This document shows positions 7,083 through 14,232 of a stretch of 15,538 nt of DNA, in pieces. The stretch covers positions 1 to 15,538 of the forward strand of contig LUCD01000012.1 in assembly GCA_001593925.1 (NCBI GenBank), given 5' to 3'. Position numbers and translations under genes: made by a program. This DNA comes from Candidatus Bathyarchaeota archaeon B26-1 (GTDB taxonomy: Archaea > Thermoproteota > Bathyarchaeia > Bathyarchaeales > B26-1). Below the pieces are notes generated by a model that was not told the DNA's origin, ran no database searches, and saw only the letters and a list, made by a program, of their open reading frames with translations. Numbering within the stretch: position 1 is the stretch's first letter; each line of letters opens with the position of its first letter.

Positions 7083-7367
7083 AAGAGTCTCCACACGCCG
7101 GAAAGGCCTCTCCAACCTTCAGAGGTAGAGTTCTCCCTACACCAAAGAGATATCGGCGCAACTCTCAGCGGAGACTCTGCCTAAGCATCACCCCTTGATG
7201 AAAGCATATTTTCCGACAAGAATCGCATAGAAAAATTGGAAGCCATTTCTGAGCTGGGAATGGAGATTAAAATAAGCCTACTGGCAACACAGATTCAACC
7301 ATAAATCTGCCCAAAAACATCTCGGCATTAAGGACCCTCCGCCGACGATAAATTAAGCCCACATCAG

Positions 7368-7389
7368 AAGCCTTTCCATGAAAGGGCTT
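7368..7389 (+). repeat. Imperfect hairpin upstream of operon
   Basis: Arms AAGCCTTTC and GAAAGGGCTT pair around a three-base loop with one bulged G. It stands two bases before a separate 10-bp palindrome and upstream of the operon promoter. There is no T-run after it, so a terminator role for the pilin transcript is doubtful; an operator role is equally possible. Confidence 0.35.
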
Positions 7390-7390
7390 G

Positions 7391-7400
7391 ATCCATGGAT
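7391..7400. promoter_or_regulatory. Palindrome ATCCATGGAT, possible operator
   Basis: This perfect 10-bp palindrome ends 30 bases before the TATA box of the transglutaminase-MoxR operon. The position suits an activator or a dimeric regulator. No protein is identified that binds it. Confidence 0.3.
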
Positions 7401-7430
7401 GGTTAAGTATGCAAACTCTCCTCGACATCG

Positions 7431-7440
7431 AATTTAAATA
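7431..7440 (+). promoter_or_regulatory. TATA box for transglutaminase-MoxR operon
   Basis: AATTTAAATA is a strong TATA match; a second AT-rich element (ACTTAAATT, 7447-7455) follows. The first predicts a start near 7460-7465, inside the pyrimidine tract. The second would place it at the GTG at 7477, giving a leaderless mRNA. Confidence 0.6.
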
Positions 7441-7476
7441 CTTAACACTTAAATTGTCCTTTCCCCCCTTTTTTAC

Positions 7477-9291
7477 GTGAGGAAGGTAAGAAGGGTGGGG
7501 ATGGTTTCCCCGAGTAGGAGGCGGAGGCTACTCGCGGCCATATTTATGCTCATCCTGATCGCCTTAGCAACCTCCTTCCTGAACTTCAGAAACCAGTCGG
7601 CGGCAACCGAGCTGGAGAGGTACGAAGAGGCGAGAGAGTATGATATCCCCGATTGGTGGATCTATGAGAGTGGAGAGCTTGAGATATGGTTCGTCAGCGG
7701 CACCTCAACCATCATATTCGAGGCTTGGGATGAGAGAGACCCGAGGAGGGATCCAACCGATGCCCCTTGGCTCTGGAGGATAACGGCATACGACGCCTAC
7801 ACGGGCTTCGGCTGGAAGAAGACGAACCAGACATTTTATGAGCCGACCTTAAGGGTTGATCGGTGGAGGCCGCGGCTGAGGGTTAGGATATACGTGAAGG
7901 TAAGATACGAAGAATTATGGGGCAGGGAGGTTCAGCTTAACCTTCCAGTTCCCGTCGGGGGGAAGGTGGTCTCCATAAATATGAGGCATGGGATCTTGTA
8001 CCAAGAGAAGCTCTTCGTGGACCCCTATGACGACTATATATTCTTCATAAGAATCTACCCGAGGGAGATCGAGTATTCTGTGCAGTGGTCTGATACGCCC
8101 ATAATAGATGCGAGGTCACCCTTGATCCTCGACAGAAACTCGACCATATGGAAGAGACCTGAGCTGATGGCTGGTAGGCTCTCGGAGGTTCCAGCATGGA
8201 TAATATCTACCTACACCCAGCTGCCGTCGAACCTGCCATCCATCGTCTGGGAGACGGCTGAGAGGCTTAAGGTTCCGGACGCCTCCATCTACGAGCAGGC
8301 CCTCGTCGTGGCAGCCTTCCTATACTCAGAGTTTGAGTATAATAGGACTCTGACCGAGCCGAGGCCTGGGGAGGACCTCGTCGCATACTTCCTGAGGGAG
8401 AGGAGAGGGGTCTGCCGCCACTTCGCCACAGCCTTCGCCGTCCTCTTAAGATGCTTAGGGGTTCCGGTGAGGGTTGTGATAGGGCCATCGAGGGTCTACA
8501 TCGATGAACAAAGTCATAGGCTTGTCGGGGCTACCCCGCTCGGCGCCTGGAACGAGGTCTACATCCCCAATGTAGGATGGGTCACGTTCATAGCTGGCCG
8601 TGCACCGGACTCTTACTGGGAAGGCTCAGGCTTGATGAGGTCGGGTAGACAGAATGAGCAAACATCCCTGAACTATGGGGCCTGGGAGGTCTTGATAGAG
8701 ACAGGAGAGATCTTCTTCGAGCCTAAGGTGAGATGGATGAGGATGCCCAGCCCTGTCAGGGTCTCCAAGGTTAATCCACCTTCCCCGGCAAGGATCACAC
8801 CTCCATCGGCAGGGGGCCTCCCTAAGGGCTTATCACTCGGATATCCACTTCTGGTCATGTTGCTGACTGTCATCCTCTTGATATTGGCTTCCTACGCCCC
8901 CTGGTTCGTGAGGTCGGTGACGAGGTTAGAGATGCCCAGCCTAAACTTGAGGCTTAGGAGCCGTAAGGGGCCCTCAGTCGTTAAGGTTACGCCCTCTGAG
9001 GCCCTCGCCCTAGCCAGGGAGGGTAGATACCGTGAGGCTGTGGCGGCATGCTACCGCTGCCTCCTCTACTTCCTCTATAGGTATAGGGGGATCTTGAAGG
9101 AGGAGTGGATGACCCCGAGGGAGTTTGGGGATGGTCTGGCTCCAAGTCTGGGACCTAAGTGTAGGGATCTCGAGTCTCTAACCTCACTCTATGAGGAGGC
9201 TCACTTCAGCCCCCACGAGGTCGGGGTAGAAGGCTTCTCTAAGGCCTACTCCTCCCTAGAAGGCTTGATCGAGTGGGTGAGGAGGGGATAG
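7477..9291 (+). CDS. Membrane transglutaminase-like/DUF4129 protein
   Basis: This 604-residue membrane protein has the TgpA-like layout. A basic N-terminus and one membrane helix (about 18-36) precede a beta-rich extracytoplasmic part (50-210) and a transglutaminase-like core (about 270-375). A second membrane helix (454-476) leads to a cytoplasmic DUF4129 domain (505-600) with the MTPREF and YEEAHFS motifs. The core keeps Cys313 in RGVCRHFATAF, but the usual HAWxEVY motif reads GAWNEVY (Gly356) and the Asp after the GWV strand is replaced by Ile-Ala, so it is probably not a working transglutaminase or protease. It is first in an operon with MoxR and DUF58 genes, a conserved partnership. The start is GTG at 7477 or ATG at 7501; the latter has a GGTG motif before it. 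Confidence 0.88.
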   Translation: MRKVRRVGMVSPSRRRRLLAAIFMLILIALATSFLNFRNQSAATELERYEEAREYDIPDWWIYESGELEIWFVSGTSTIIFEAWDERDPRRDPTDAPWLWRITAYDAYTGFGWKKTNQTFYEPTLRVDRWRPRLRVRIYVKVRYEELWGREVQLNLPVPVGGKVVSINMRHGILYQEKLFVDPYDDYIFFIRIYPREIEYSVQWSDTPIIDARSPLILDRNSTIWKRPELMAGRLSEVPAWIISTYTQLPSNLPSIVWETAERLKVPDASIYEQALVVAAFLYSEFEYNRTLTEPRPGEDLVAYFLRERRGVCRHFATAFAVLLRCLGVPVRVVIGPSRVYIDEQSHRLVGATPLGAWNEVYIPNVGWVTFIAGRAPDSYWEGSGLMRSGRQNEQTSLNYGAWEVLIETGEIFFEPKVRWMRMPSPVRVSKVNPPSPARITPPSAGGLPKGLSLGYPLLVMLLTVILLILASYAPWFVRSVTRLEMPSLNLRLRSRKGPSVVKVTPSEALALAREGRYREAVAACYRCLLYFLYRYRGILKEEWMTPREFGDGLAPSLGPKCRDLESLTSLYEEAHFSPHEVGVEGFSKAYSSLEGLIEWVRRG

Positions 9292-10694
9292 TCTTACGGG
9301 TCAACTCCTACCTAACGATCCTTATACTCTCCTTCCCCTTAACCTTGAACCTCCTACACCCAGCATCCGCTACAGCAGAATATGACTACTCCATCTACAA
9401 CCCAGAATGGAACGGGTGCTCCACATTGAAGTCTATTATAGAGGGTGAGGGCTACCAGGTGAGAACGGTCATCTCCACAGTCCGCTTCCTTTCGAGGCTT
9501 AAGGGCTCCGCCGTCTTGGTCATAATCGGCCCTTCAACCCGCATTACATACTCTGAGGCCGAGGCCATTGTGGAGTTCATTCGGAGGGGCGGCTCCCTCC
9601 TCCTCGCCGATAAAGGAGGGCTGAGCAACATGCTGGCACGTATGTTAGGCTTCTCCTTCAATGGAGCTCCCCTACTAGATGTCGGCAGCTACACGAAGAA
9701 CCCAAACTATCCGGTGGTGGCCTTGACCGAGACCCACAACATCTCCTATGGAGTCGATTATATAGTGCTTAACCATCCGACTGGACTGCATAGAGAGGCT
9801 CTTCCAGAGGACCTCTACGGCGTCGTGATCGTAGCCCGATCCAGCTCGGCGAGTTGGTTGGATGAGAACCATAATGAGAGGTGGGATGTAGGTGAGGAGG
9901 AGGGCAGTTTCATCCCTGTGGTTATAGCGTTCAATTTTGGTAATGGGAGGGTCGTCCTCGTCAGCGACCCAACAGTCTTCACCAACGACATGATAAGGTA
10001 TGGGGGAAACCTAGCCTTCGCCAAGAACACCATAAGGTGGCTTTCTTATGGGAACATAGAGTTCCCAGTGATCTTCGACGTCACCCACATCGCAGGGCTT
10101 CCAGAGGAGCCTAGACTCTTGGCGTGGGCCCTCTCCTTGGTGACCCCATGGATGACTGTTCTAGGCCCAGCCTTCATCGCCTTTCTCTCTATACTGCTCT
10201 CGCTCTCGGCGACCAAGTTCCCACACTTGAAGGGGCGGGAGGAGATCCATATCCTGCCTAGGAGCATCTTCGAGCATAGGATGGCGGTTATGAATAGGTC
10301 GTGGGCCCTCCACTACCTATATAGAGCCTTTCTGAGGAGGCTTAGGGGGAGGCTCAACCTGCCACCATCGGCGGATTTGAGGCTCATCATGGCCAAGGTT
10401 CGGGAGACCTACCCAAGCAAGGAAGCGCACAAGGTTAGGAGACTACTGATGGAGCTTGAAAACTTAACATCCCCATTAAGGTCCCTCGAGCCGCCGTGGA
10501 AGCGTAGGTACACCCTAGGCCCCACCTTCTCCCCCCTCGAACTCTATATAGCTGGGGAGATAACCTATGAGGATATGAAGGCCATGGGTTCCAAGTATGA
10601 GCTTGTAGACTTGTCCAACCCCTACATCGGTAGGGAGAGGTTCATAAACCTCGTTCGGAGGCTGAACATTCTCTCCGAGGAGCTGGGGCTGTGA
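9273..10694 (+). CDS. DUF4350-type membrane protein of the MoxR cluster
   Basis: This 473-residue protein has an N-terminal signal/anchor helix (about 12-33), an extracytoplasmic alpha/beta domain of the DUF4350/GATase1-like type (about 38-262) and a second membrane helix (286-312). A basic cytoplasmic tail of about 160 residues follows. The domain shows the pattern of strand, 'EAIVEFIRRGGSLLLAD' and 'GNGRVVLVSDPTVFTNDM' common to this family, which usually neighbours MoxR and DUF58 genes. No catalytic triad is evident. Residues 197-208 (DENHNERWDVGE) look like a calcium-binding loop. The GTG start overlaps the upstream gene by 19 bases; GAGGAGG lies just inside the frame, so the true start could be slightly further downstream. 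The biochemical role of the family is not established. Confidence 0.8.
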   Translation: MGEEGIVLRVNSYLTILILSFPLTLNLLHPASATAEYDYSIYNPEWNGCSTLKSIIEGEGYQVRTVISTVRFLSRLKGSAVLVIIGPSTRITYSEAEAIVEFIRRGGSLLLADKGGLSNMLARMLGFSFNGAPLLDVGSYTKNPNYPVVALTETHNISYGVDYIVLNHPTGLHREALPEDLYGVVIVARSSSASWLDENHNERWDVGEEEGSFIPVVIAFNFGNGRVVLVSDPTVFTNDMIRYGGNLAFAKNTIRWLSYGNIEFPVIFDVTHIAGLPEEPRLLAWALSLVTPWMTVLGPAFIAFLSILLSLSATKFPHLKGREEIHILPRSIFEHRMAVMNRSWALHYLYRAFLRRLRGRLNLPPSADLRLIMAKVRETYPSKEAHKVRRLLMELENLTSPLRSLEPPWKRRYTLGPTFSPLELYIAGEITYEDMKAMGSKYELVDLSNPYIGRERFINLVRRLNILSEELGL

Positions 10695-11659
10695 CCGATA
10701 TGGAGAGTGGAGGATATATCCCATCCATAAGCCTCGTCCGTGAAGTGTCGAGGAGGATCATAGATGAGGTTCAGAGGGTCATCGTTGGTAAGCGGGAGCT
10801 CATCGAGAACGTCCTCGTAGCCCTCCTCTCGAACGGCCATGTGATCTTAGAGGGTGTCCCTGGGATAGCGAAGACCATGATGGCCAGGAACTTCGCTCGA
10901 ACCTTAGGGTGCGAGTTCCGTAGAATCCAGTTCACCCCAGATATCCTACCGGCCGACATTCTAGGGGTCTATGTATATGACTCGAATACGGGCTCGTTCC
11001 GCCTAAGGAAAGGGCCGATCTTCACCAACATCCTCCTAGCGGATGAGATCAATAGGGCTCCTCCGAAGACCCAGTCCGCACTGCTGGAGTCTATGCAGGA
11101 GAGGCAGGTGACCATAGAGGGTAAGACCTTCTCCCTGATGAGGCCCTTCATGGTCTTGGCAACCCAGAACCCGATAGAGCTCGCTGGAACCTACCCCCTC
11201 CCGGAAGCCCAGCTCGACCGCTTCATCTTCAAGCTTAAGGTCGGCTACCCAACTGAGGAAGAAGAGGTCGCCATCATGAAGAGGATGGATCGCTTCGATG
11301 AGCCGACCGTCGACCCGGTTACGGATCGGGAGACCGTTGTGGCGATGCAGAGGGTCATCCCCACAATCTACGCAGACGAGAAGATCATGGAGTATATCCG
11401 AGATATAATGTTCCGAACTAGGAGGGATAACAGGGTCCTCCTAGGTGGGAGCCCCAGGGCCTCCCTCTTCCTCCTCAGGGCCTCGAAGGCCAAGGCTGCG
11501 GTTCAGGGTAGGGACTACGTCATACCTGACGACGTGAAGGCTTTGGTCGACCCGGTCCTCAACCATAGGATCATCCTCAAGCCCGAAGTTGAGCTTGCTG
11601 GGACGAGTGTCCATCAGGTGATAGAGGATATCCTCTCCGAGGTGAGGGTTCCAGCCTGA
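10691..11659 (+). CDS. MoxR-family AAA+ ATPase
   Basis: This 322-residue AAA+ ATPase belongs to the MoxR family, oligomeric chaperone-like ATPases that act with vWA-domain partners in maturing other proteins. All motifs are intact: Walker A GVPGIAKT (55-62), Walker B LLADEINR (115-122), sensor 1 in LATQNP (Asn160), the GTYPLPEAQLDRF segment with the arginine finger Arg177, and sensor 2 in GGSPRA (Arg256). The protein is cytoplasmic and near the usual family length. Its GTG start overlaps the preceding stop as GTGA, so translation is likely coupled; an ATG three codons later is an alternative. The DUF58 gene directly downstream is the expected vWA partner. Confidence 0.96.
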   Translation: MTDMESGGYIPSISLVREVSRRIIDEVQRVIVGKRELIENVLVALLSNGHVILEGVPGIAKTMMARNFARTLGCEFRRIQFTPDILPADILGVYVYDSNTGSFRLRKGPIFTNILLADEINRAPPKTQSALLESMQERQVTIEGKTFSLMRPFMVLATQNPIELAGTYPLPEAQLDRFIFKLKVGYPTEEEEVAIMKRMDRFDEPTVDPVTDRETVVAMQRVIPTIYADEKIMEYIRDIMFRTRRDNRVLLGGSPRASLFLLRASKAKAAVQGRDYVIPDDVKALVDPVLNHRIILKPEVELAGTSVHQVIEDILSEVRVPA

Positions 11660-11665
11660 AGGAGG
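11659..11665 (+). promoter_or_regulatory. Shine-Dalgarno site of DUF58 gene
   Basis: AAGGAGG overlaps the last base of the MoxR stop codon and lies eight bases before the ATG at 11674. It is the best ribosome binding site of the operon and firmly sets this start. Confidence 0.75.
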
Positions 11666-11673
11666 CTTTCCCG

Positions 11674-13011
11674 ATGGCCCTCCTATATCCGAGGACTGCC
11701 ACCATGCTCATCTTGGGATCCATCTCCCTGATCTTGGGGGGGCACCTCTCCAATCCTCCCCTCATGGCGATGGGGCTCGCCCTCATCCTCAGCCCTCTAA
11801 CGGCATACACCTTCCTCCAATTCTCAACTGGGAGGCTTGACCTACTCAAGGTTGAGAGGATAACCGATAAGGCCGATGTCTTCGCCGGTGAGTACCTATA
11901 CGTCAAGGTTACTGTAAGGAACCTAGGCAGCCAACCCTTCGACTTGGTTGAGGTAATAGACCGGGTTCCGGAGGGCCTCAACCTCACGGTTGGGGAGAAC
12001 ACCCTCCACACCCCGATAGACCCCTATGAGGAGGTAACCTACTCCTACATACTCCACTGCCCAAAGAGGGGTAAGTACGAGCTGGGCCCAACAACTATCA
12101 AGATCAAGGACAGGTTCTCCTACTTCGAGATGTCGAGGGAGGCCTATCCAAGCCAGACGGTCTATGTATGCCCCACCATGGAGGATGTCCGAAGGCTCGA
12201 GATGATGGAGAGGAGGGGTATGGACCTCCTATCTGGGGTCCATCAGACCAAGATCAAGGGGATCGGAACTGAGTTCTTCGGCCTCAGGGAGTACATCCCG
12301 GGAGACGAGTATCGAAGGATAGACTGGAAGGCTACGGCGAGGCTTCTTAGACCTATAGTGAGGGAGTACGAGACCGAGAGGCAGATCTCGATCATGATCC
12401 TCCTAGATACGAGCCTCTCAATGGGTGGGGGTCCAGAGGGCCAGACGAAGCTCGAGTACGCCATTAGGGCCTCGGTCCTCATAGCCCACCTAGCATTGAA
12501 GAGAGGTGACAGGGTGGGAATCCTCCTCTACTCGGATCATGTGAGGAGATGCATCACCCCCAAAGGTGGGAGAAAACATTTCTACAATATCCTCAGGGCC
12601 TTGGCGGAGGCCCAGCCTGAAGGCCAGACATCGCTTAGGGAGGCTGTGAGCCACATCCTCCCAAGGCTGAAGGAGAGGACGATCACCTTCATAATAACCG
12701 ACTTGGAGGAGGAGACACCTACACTCGTCGAGTCGATAGAGTTGATGAGGGCTTCCGGCCACCCTATAGTGGTCATCTCGCCGTTCGGCCCCAGCTTCGA
12801 GGAGTTGAGGCTGGCCGGGAATGAGGTTACGAGGGCGTATGCCGAAGCTGCATCCGAGTCCATACGGGAGGACAGGGAGGACCTAATCTTAGACCTCAGG
12901 GCTAGGGGCGTCCATGTCATCGATGTCTCCCCCTCGGATGTGATACCGGCCGTCCTCGGCGAGTACCTAAAGGCGAAGGCTAGTGGAGTTATAAGGGAGT
13001 GGCGTGGTTGA
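11674..13011 (+). CDS. DUF58 vWA-like protein, MoxR partner
   Basis: This 445-residue protein has two N-terminal membrane helices (about 8-24 and 28-50), a beta-sandwich segment (65-150) with CARDB/DUF11-like features such as VRNLGSQPFDLVEV, and the DUF58 signature GLREYIPGDEYRRIDWKATAR (203-223, given here in part as LREYIPGD and RIDWKA). A vWA-like domain follows (about 235-430). The MIDAS metal site looks complete: DTSLS (Asp245, Ser247, Ser249), Thr319 and Asp343. DUF58 proteins usually pair with MoxR ATPases and are thought to be their membrane-linked clients or adaptors. The gene follows MoxR by 14 bases, with a strong ribosome binding site. Confidence 0.93.
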   Translation: MALLYPRTATMLILGSISLILGGHLSNPPLMAMGLALILSPLTAYTFLQFSTGRLDLLKVERITDKADVFAGEYLYVKVTVRNLGSQPFDLVEVIDRVPEGLNLTVGENTLHTPIDPYEEVTYSYILHCPKRGKYELGPTTIKIKDRFSYFEMSREAYPSQTVYVCPTMEDVRRLEMMERRGMDLLSGVHQTKIKGIGTEFFGLREYIPGDEYRRIDWKATARLLRPIVREYETERQISIMILLDTSLSMGGGPEGQTKLEYAIRASVLIAHLALKRGDRVGILLYSDHVRRCITPKGGRKHFYNILRALAEAQPEGQTSLREAVSHILPRLKERTITFIITDLEEETPTLVESIELMRASGHPIVVISPFGPSFEELRLAGNEVTRAYAEAASESIREDREDLILDLRARGVHVIDVSPSDVIPAVLGEYLKAKASGVIREWRG

Positions 13012-13946
13012 CTGGGAAGATCAGGCCCATCAGAGGAGACGTCTACTCTATAATGGCCCTCATATCTATGGCGGCCATCTCAGGGGCAATCCTCACCTTA
13101 ACCTCCAACATCACCTCCATAATCTCCCTCACATTCTGGCTCTTGATTGGGCTGTTGGGAACCCTTAAGGGTTCAGCCAGAACATCGGTTATATCCCTCC
13201 CCATCCTGTTGGTAGCCGCCGTCACCTCCGGTCAAGCAGCCTCGATCGACTCCCCCAAATGGCCCCTCGAATGGATAGGCCTTAACATAACGCTCACAGT
13301 ATCCCTCCTCATCTTCATACACTCTATAGCCTTGAGGGATCAGGCTGAGACCGTTAGCAGGTCGGTTCTAGCACGAGGAGTTAGGGTCTCATCGACGCTT
13401 GAAAGGTTGGAAAGGAGGCCCTCCCCAAATGTGGAGGCGCCGTCTAGATCCCTTCTAAAGCGTGTAAGACTAGCGGTCGTCTCCTCCTTGAAGACTTTTG
13501 GGGGATTGTTAGGTTTTGCCATGCCCGAGGAGGAGGTGGTTCTGGTGGAGAGGGAACGCCTCAAGAACTACCTCCTTGAACTTCGGAGGGTAGACCCAAA
13601 CCTCATGGACCATCTAGGCCTCCTCACCAAGAGCCGAAACCTCAAGAGACCGATTAACCCCATACCCATAACCCTCCATTACATCACAACCACACTCGTC
13701 CTCACCTTCCTCCTCCTCACCCCAACCTGGATCTACACCATCCCAACCCCACCTCAAATCCTCGAGAGCATCGATATACTCCAGCCCGAGGTCATCATCC
13801 TAACATCATTCCTATACTGCGCCCTCACACTAGCCCTAATAGAAGTCCACAACCTCATCCAGGGGCTGATTAAAGCTAAGAGCACATCCACAGACAACAG
13901 ACCGCCGACTCAGCATCATGACACCCCCAACCGGCGGAGGACATAA
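13008..13946 (+). CDS. Multi-spanning membrane protein ending the MoxR operon
   Basis: I do not recognise this protein of about 312 residues. It shows four hydrophobic segments in the first 110 residues (about 13-34, 37-54, 59-77 and 89-109). A central basic, Arg-rich, probably cytoplasmic part of about 110 residues follows, with a helical stretch (EEEVVLVERERLKNYLLEL), then two more helices (about 221-244 and 261-281) and a polar His/Arg tail. The frame is open from GTG at 12999, but GGGAG spaced eight bases from TTG at 13008, and the TTGA overlap with the DUF58 stop, favour TTG. Position suggests a membrane partner of the MoxR/DUF58 module. The last 250 bases are strikingly poor in G compared with the rest of the operon. 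Confidence 0.72.
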   Translation: MTGKIRPIRGDVYSIMALISMAAISGAILTLTSNITSIISLTFWLLIGLLGTLKGSARTSVISLPILLVAAVTSGQAASIDSPKWPLEWIGLNITLTVSLLIFIHSIALRDQAETVSRSVLARGVRVSSTLERLERRPSPNVEAPSRSLLKRVRLAVVSSLKTFGGLLGFAMPEEEVVLVERERLKNYLLELRRVDPNLMDHLGLLTKSRNLKRPINPIPITLHYITTTLVLTFLLLTPTWIYTIPTPPQILESIDILQPEVIILTSFLYCALTLALIEVHNLIQGLIKAKSTSTDNRPPTQHHDTPNRRRT

Positions 13947-14007
13947 GAAGAGCGGCTCCATAAACCAATGCTGGAGTAAACCCTTGGGGAGGGGGTCTCT
14001 GCTTGGA

Positions 14008-14081
14008 GGCCGCCGCCGGGATTTGAACCCGGCCTCCAGGCTCCACAGGCCTGTACGCTGCCAGACTACGTTACGGCGGCC
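14008..14081 (-). tRNA. tRNA-His (anticodon GUG)
   Basis: The minus strand folds into a full cloverleaf. There is a 7-bp acceptor stem (GCCGCCG/CGGCGGC), a D arm (ACGU/GCGU with one U-G pair), an anticodon stem CAGGC/GCCUG with loop CUGUGGA, a four-base variable region and a T arm CCGGG-UUCAAAU-CCCGG. The anticodon GUG (14044-14046) decodes His. The base before the acceptor stem is G and the discriminator is C, the G-1:C73 pair that identifies tRNA-His. CCA is not encoded (UCC follows) and there is no intron. The TATA-like TCTTAAAT at 14118-14125 lies upstream. Confidence 0.96.
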
Positions 14082-14117
14082 TTCTACTGTTTCATTCTCT
14101 TTCTTCATCGCGGTTTG

Positions 14118-14125
14118 ATTTAAGA
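14118..14125 (-). promoter_or_regulatory. Candidate TATA box for tRNA-His
   Basis: The minus strand reads TCTTAAAT about 40 bases before the mature 5' end. This predicts a 5' leader of about 15-20 bases to be removed by RNase P. A further AT-rich site (CTTTAAAG, 14147-14154) lies upstream and is less well placed. Confidence 0.45.
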
Positions 14126-14232
14126 TTTTCTGGTTTGACCGTCTGTCTTTAAAGAGCGGTACTCACCTTCGCAGTGTGCGTCTTCACCCTAAAAGTTGAG
14201 GTTTGGAGGAGGACATTTCGCCTAACCGGTTT

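Larger units (their letters stand above)
7083..7476. other. Intergenic region with inverted repeats upstream of MoxR operon
   Basis: No convincing gene is seen in these 394 bases. Directly after the pilin stop is a 9-bp inverted repeat (7084-7092 and 7170-7178) enclosing smaller stems, a possible structured 3' UTR. A stop-free frame at 7185-7304 lacks a standard start. A hairpin at 7368-7389 is followed by the palindrome ATCCATGGAT at 7391-7400, about 30 bases before the operon TATA box. A pyrimidine tract (7457-7474) fills the space between promoter and first start codon. Confidence 0.5.

Noticed and set aside
11577..12011. 144-codon minus-strand ORF across the MoxR/DUF58 junction
   Set aside because: Both plus-strand genes are strongly supported by motifs and ribosome binding sites, and the antisense translation is low in protein-like features.
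13918..14118. 66-codon plus-strand ORF spanning the tRNA-His gene
   Set aside because: It runs through the whole tRNA on the opposite strand and overlaps the end of the membrane protein gene; no domain or ribosome binding site supports it.
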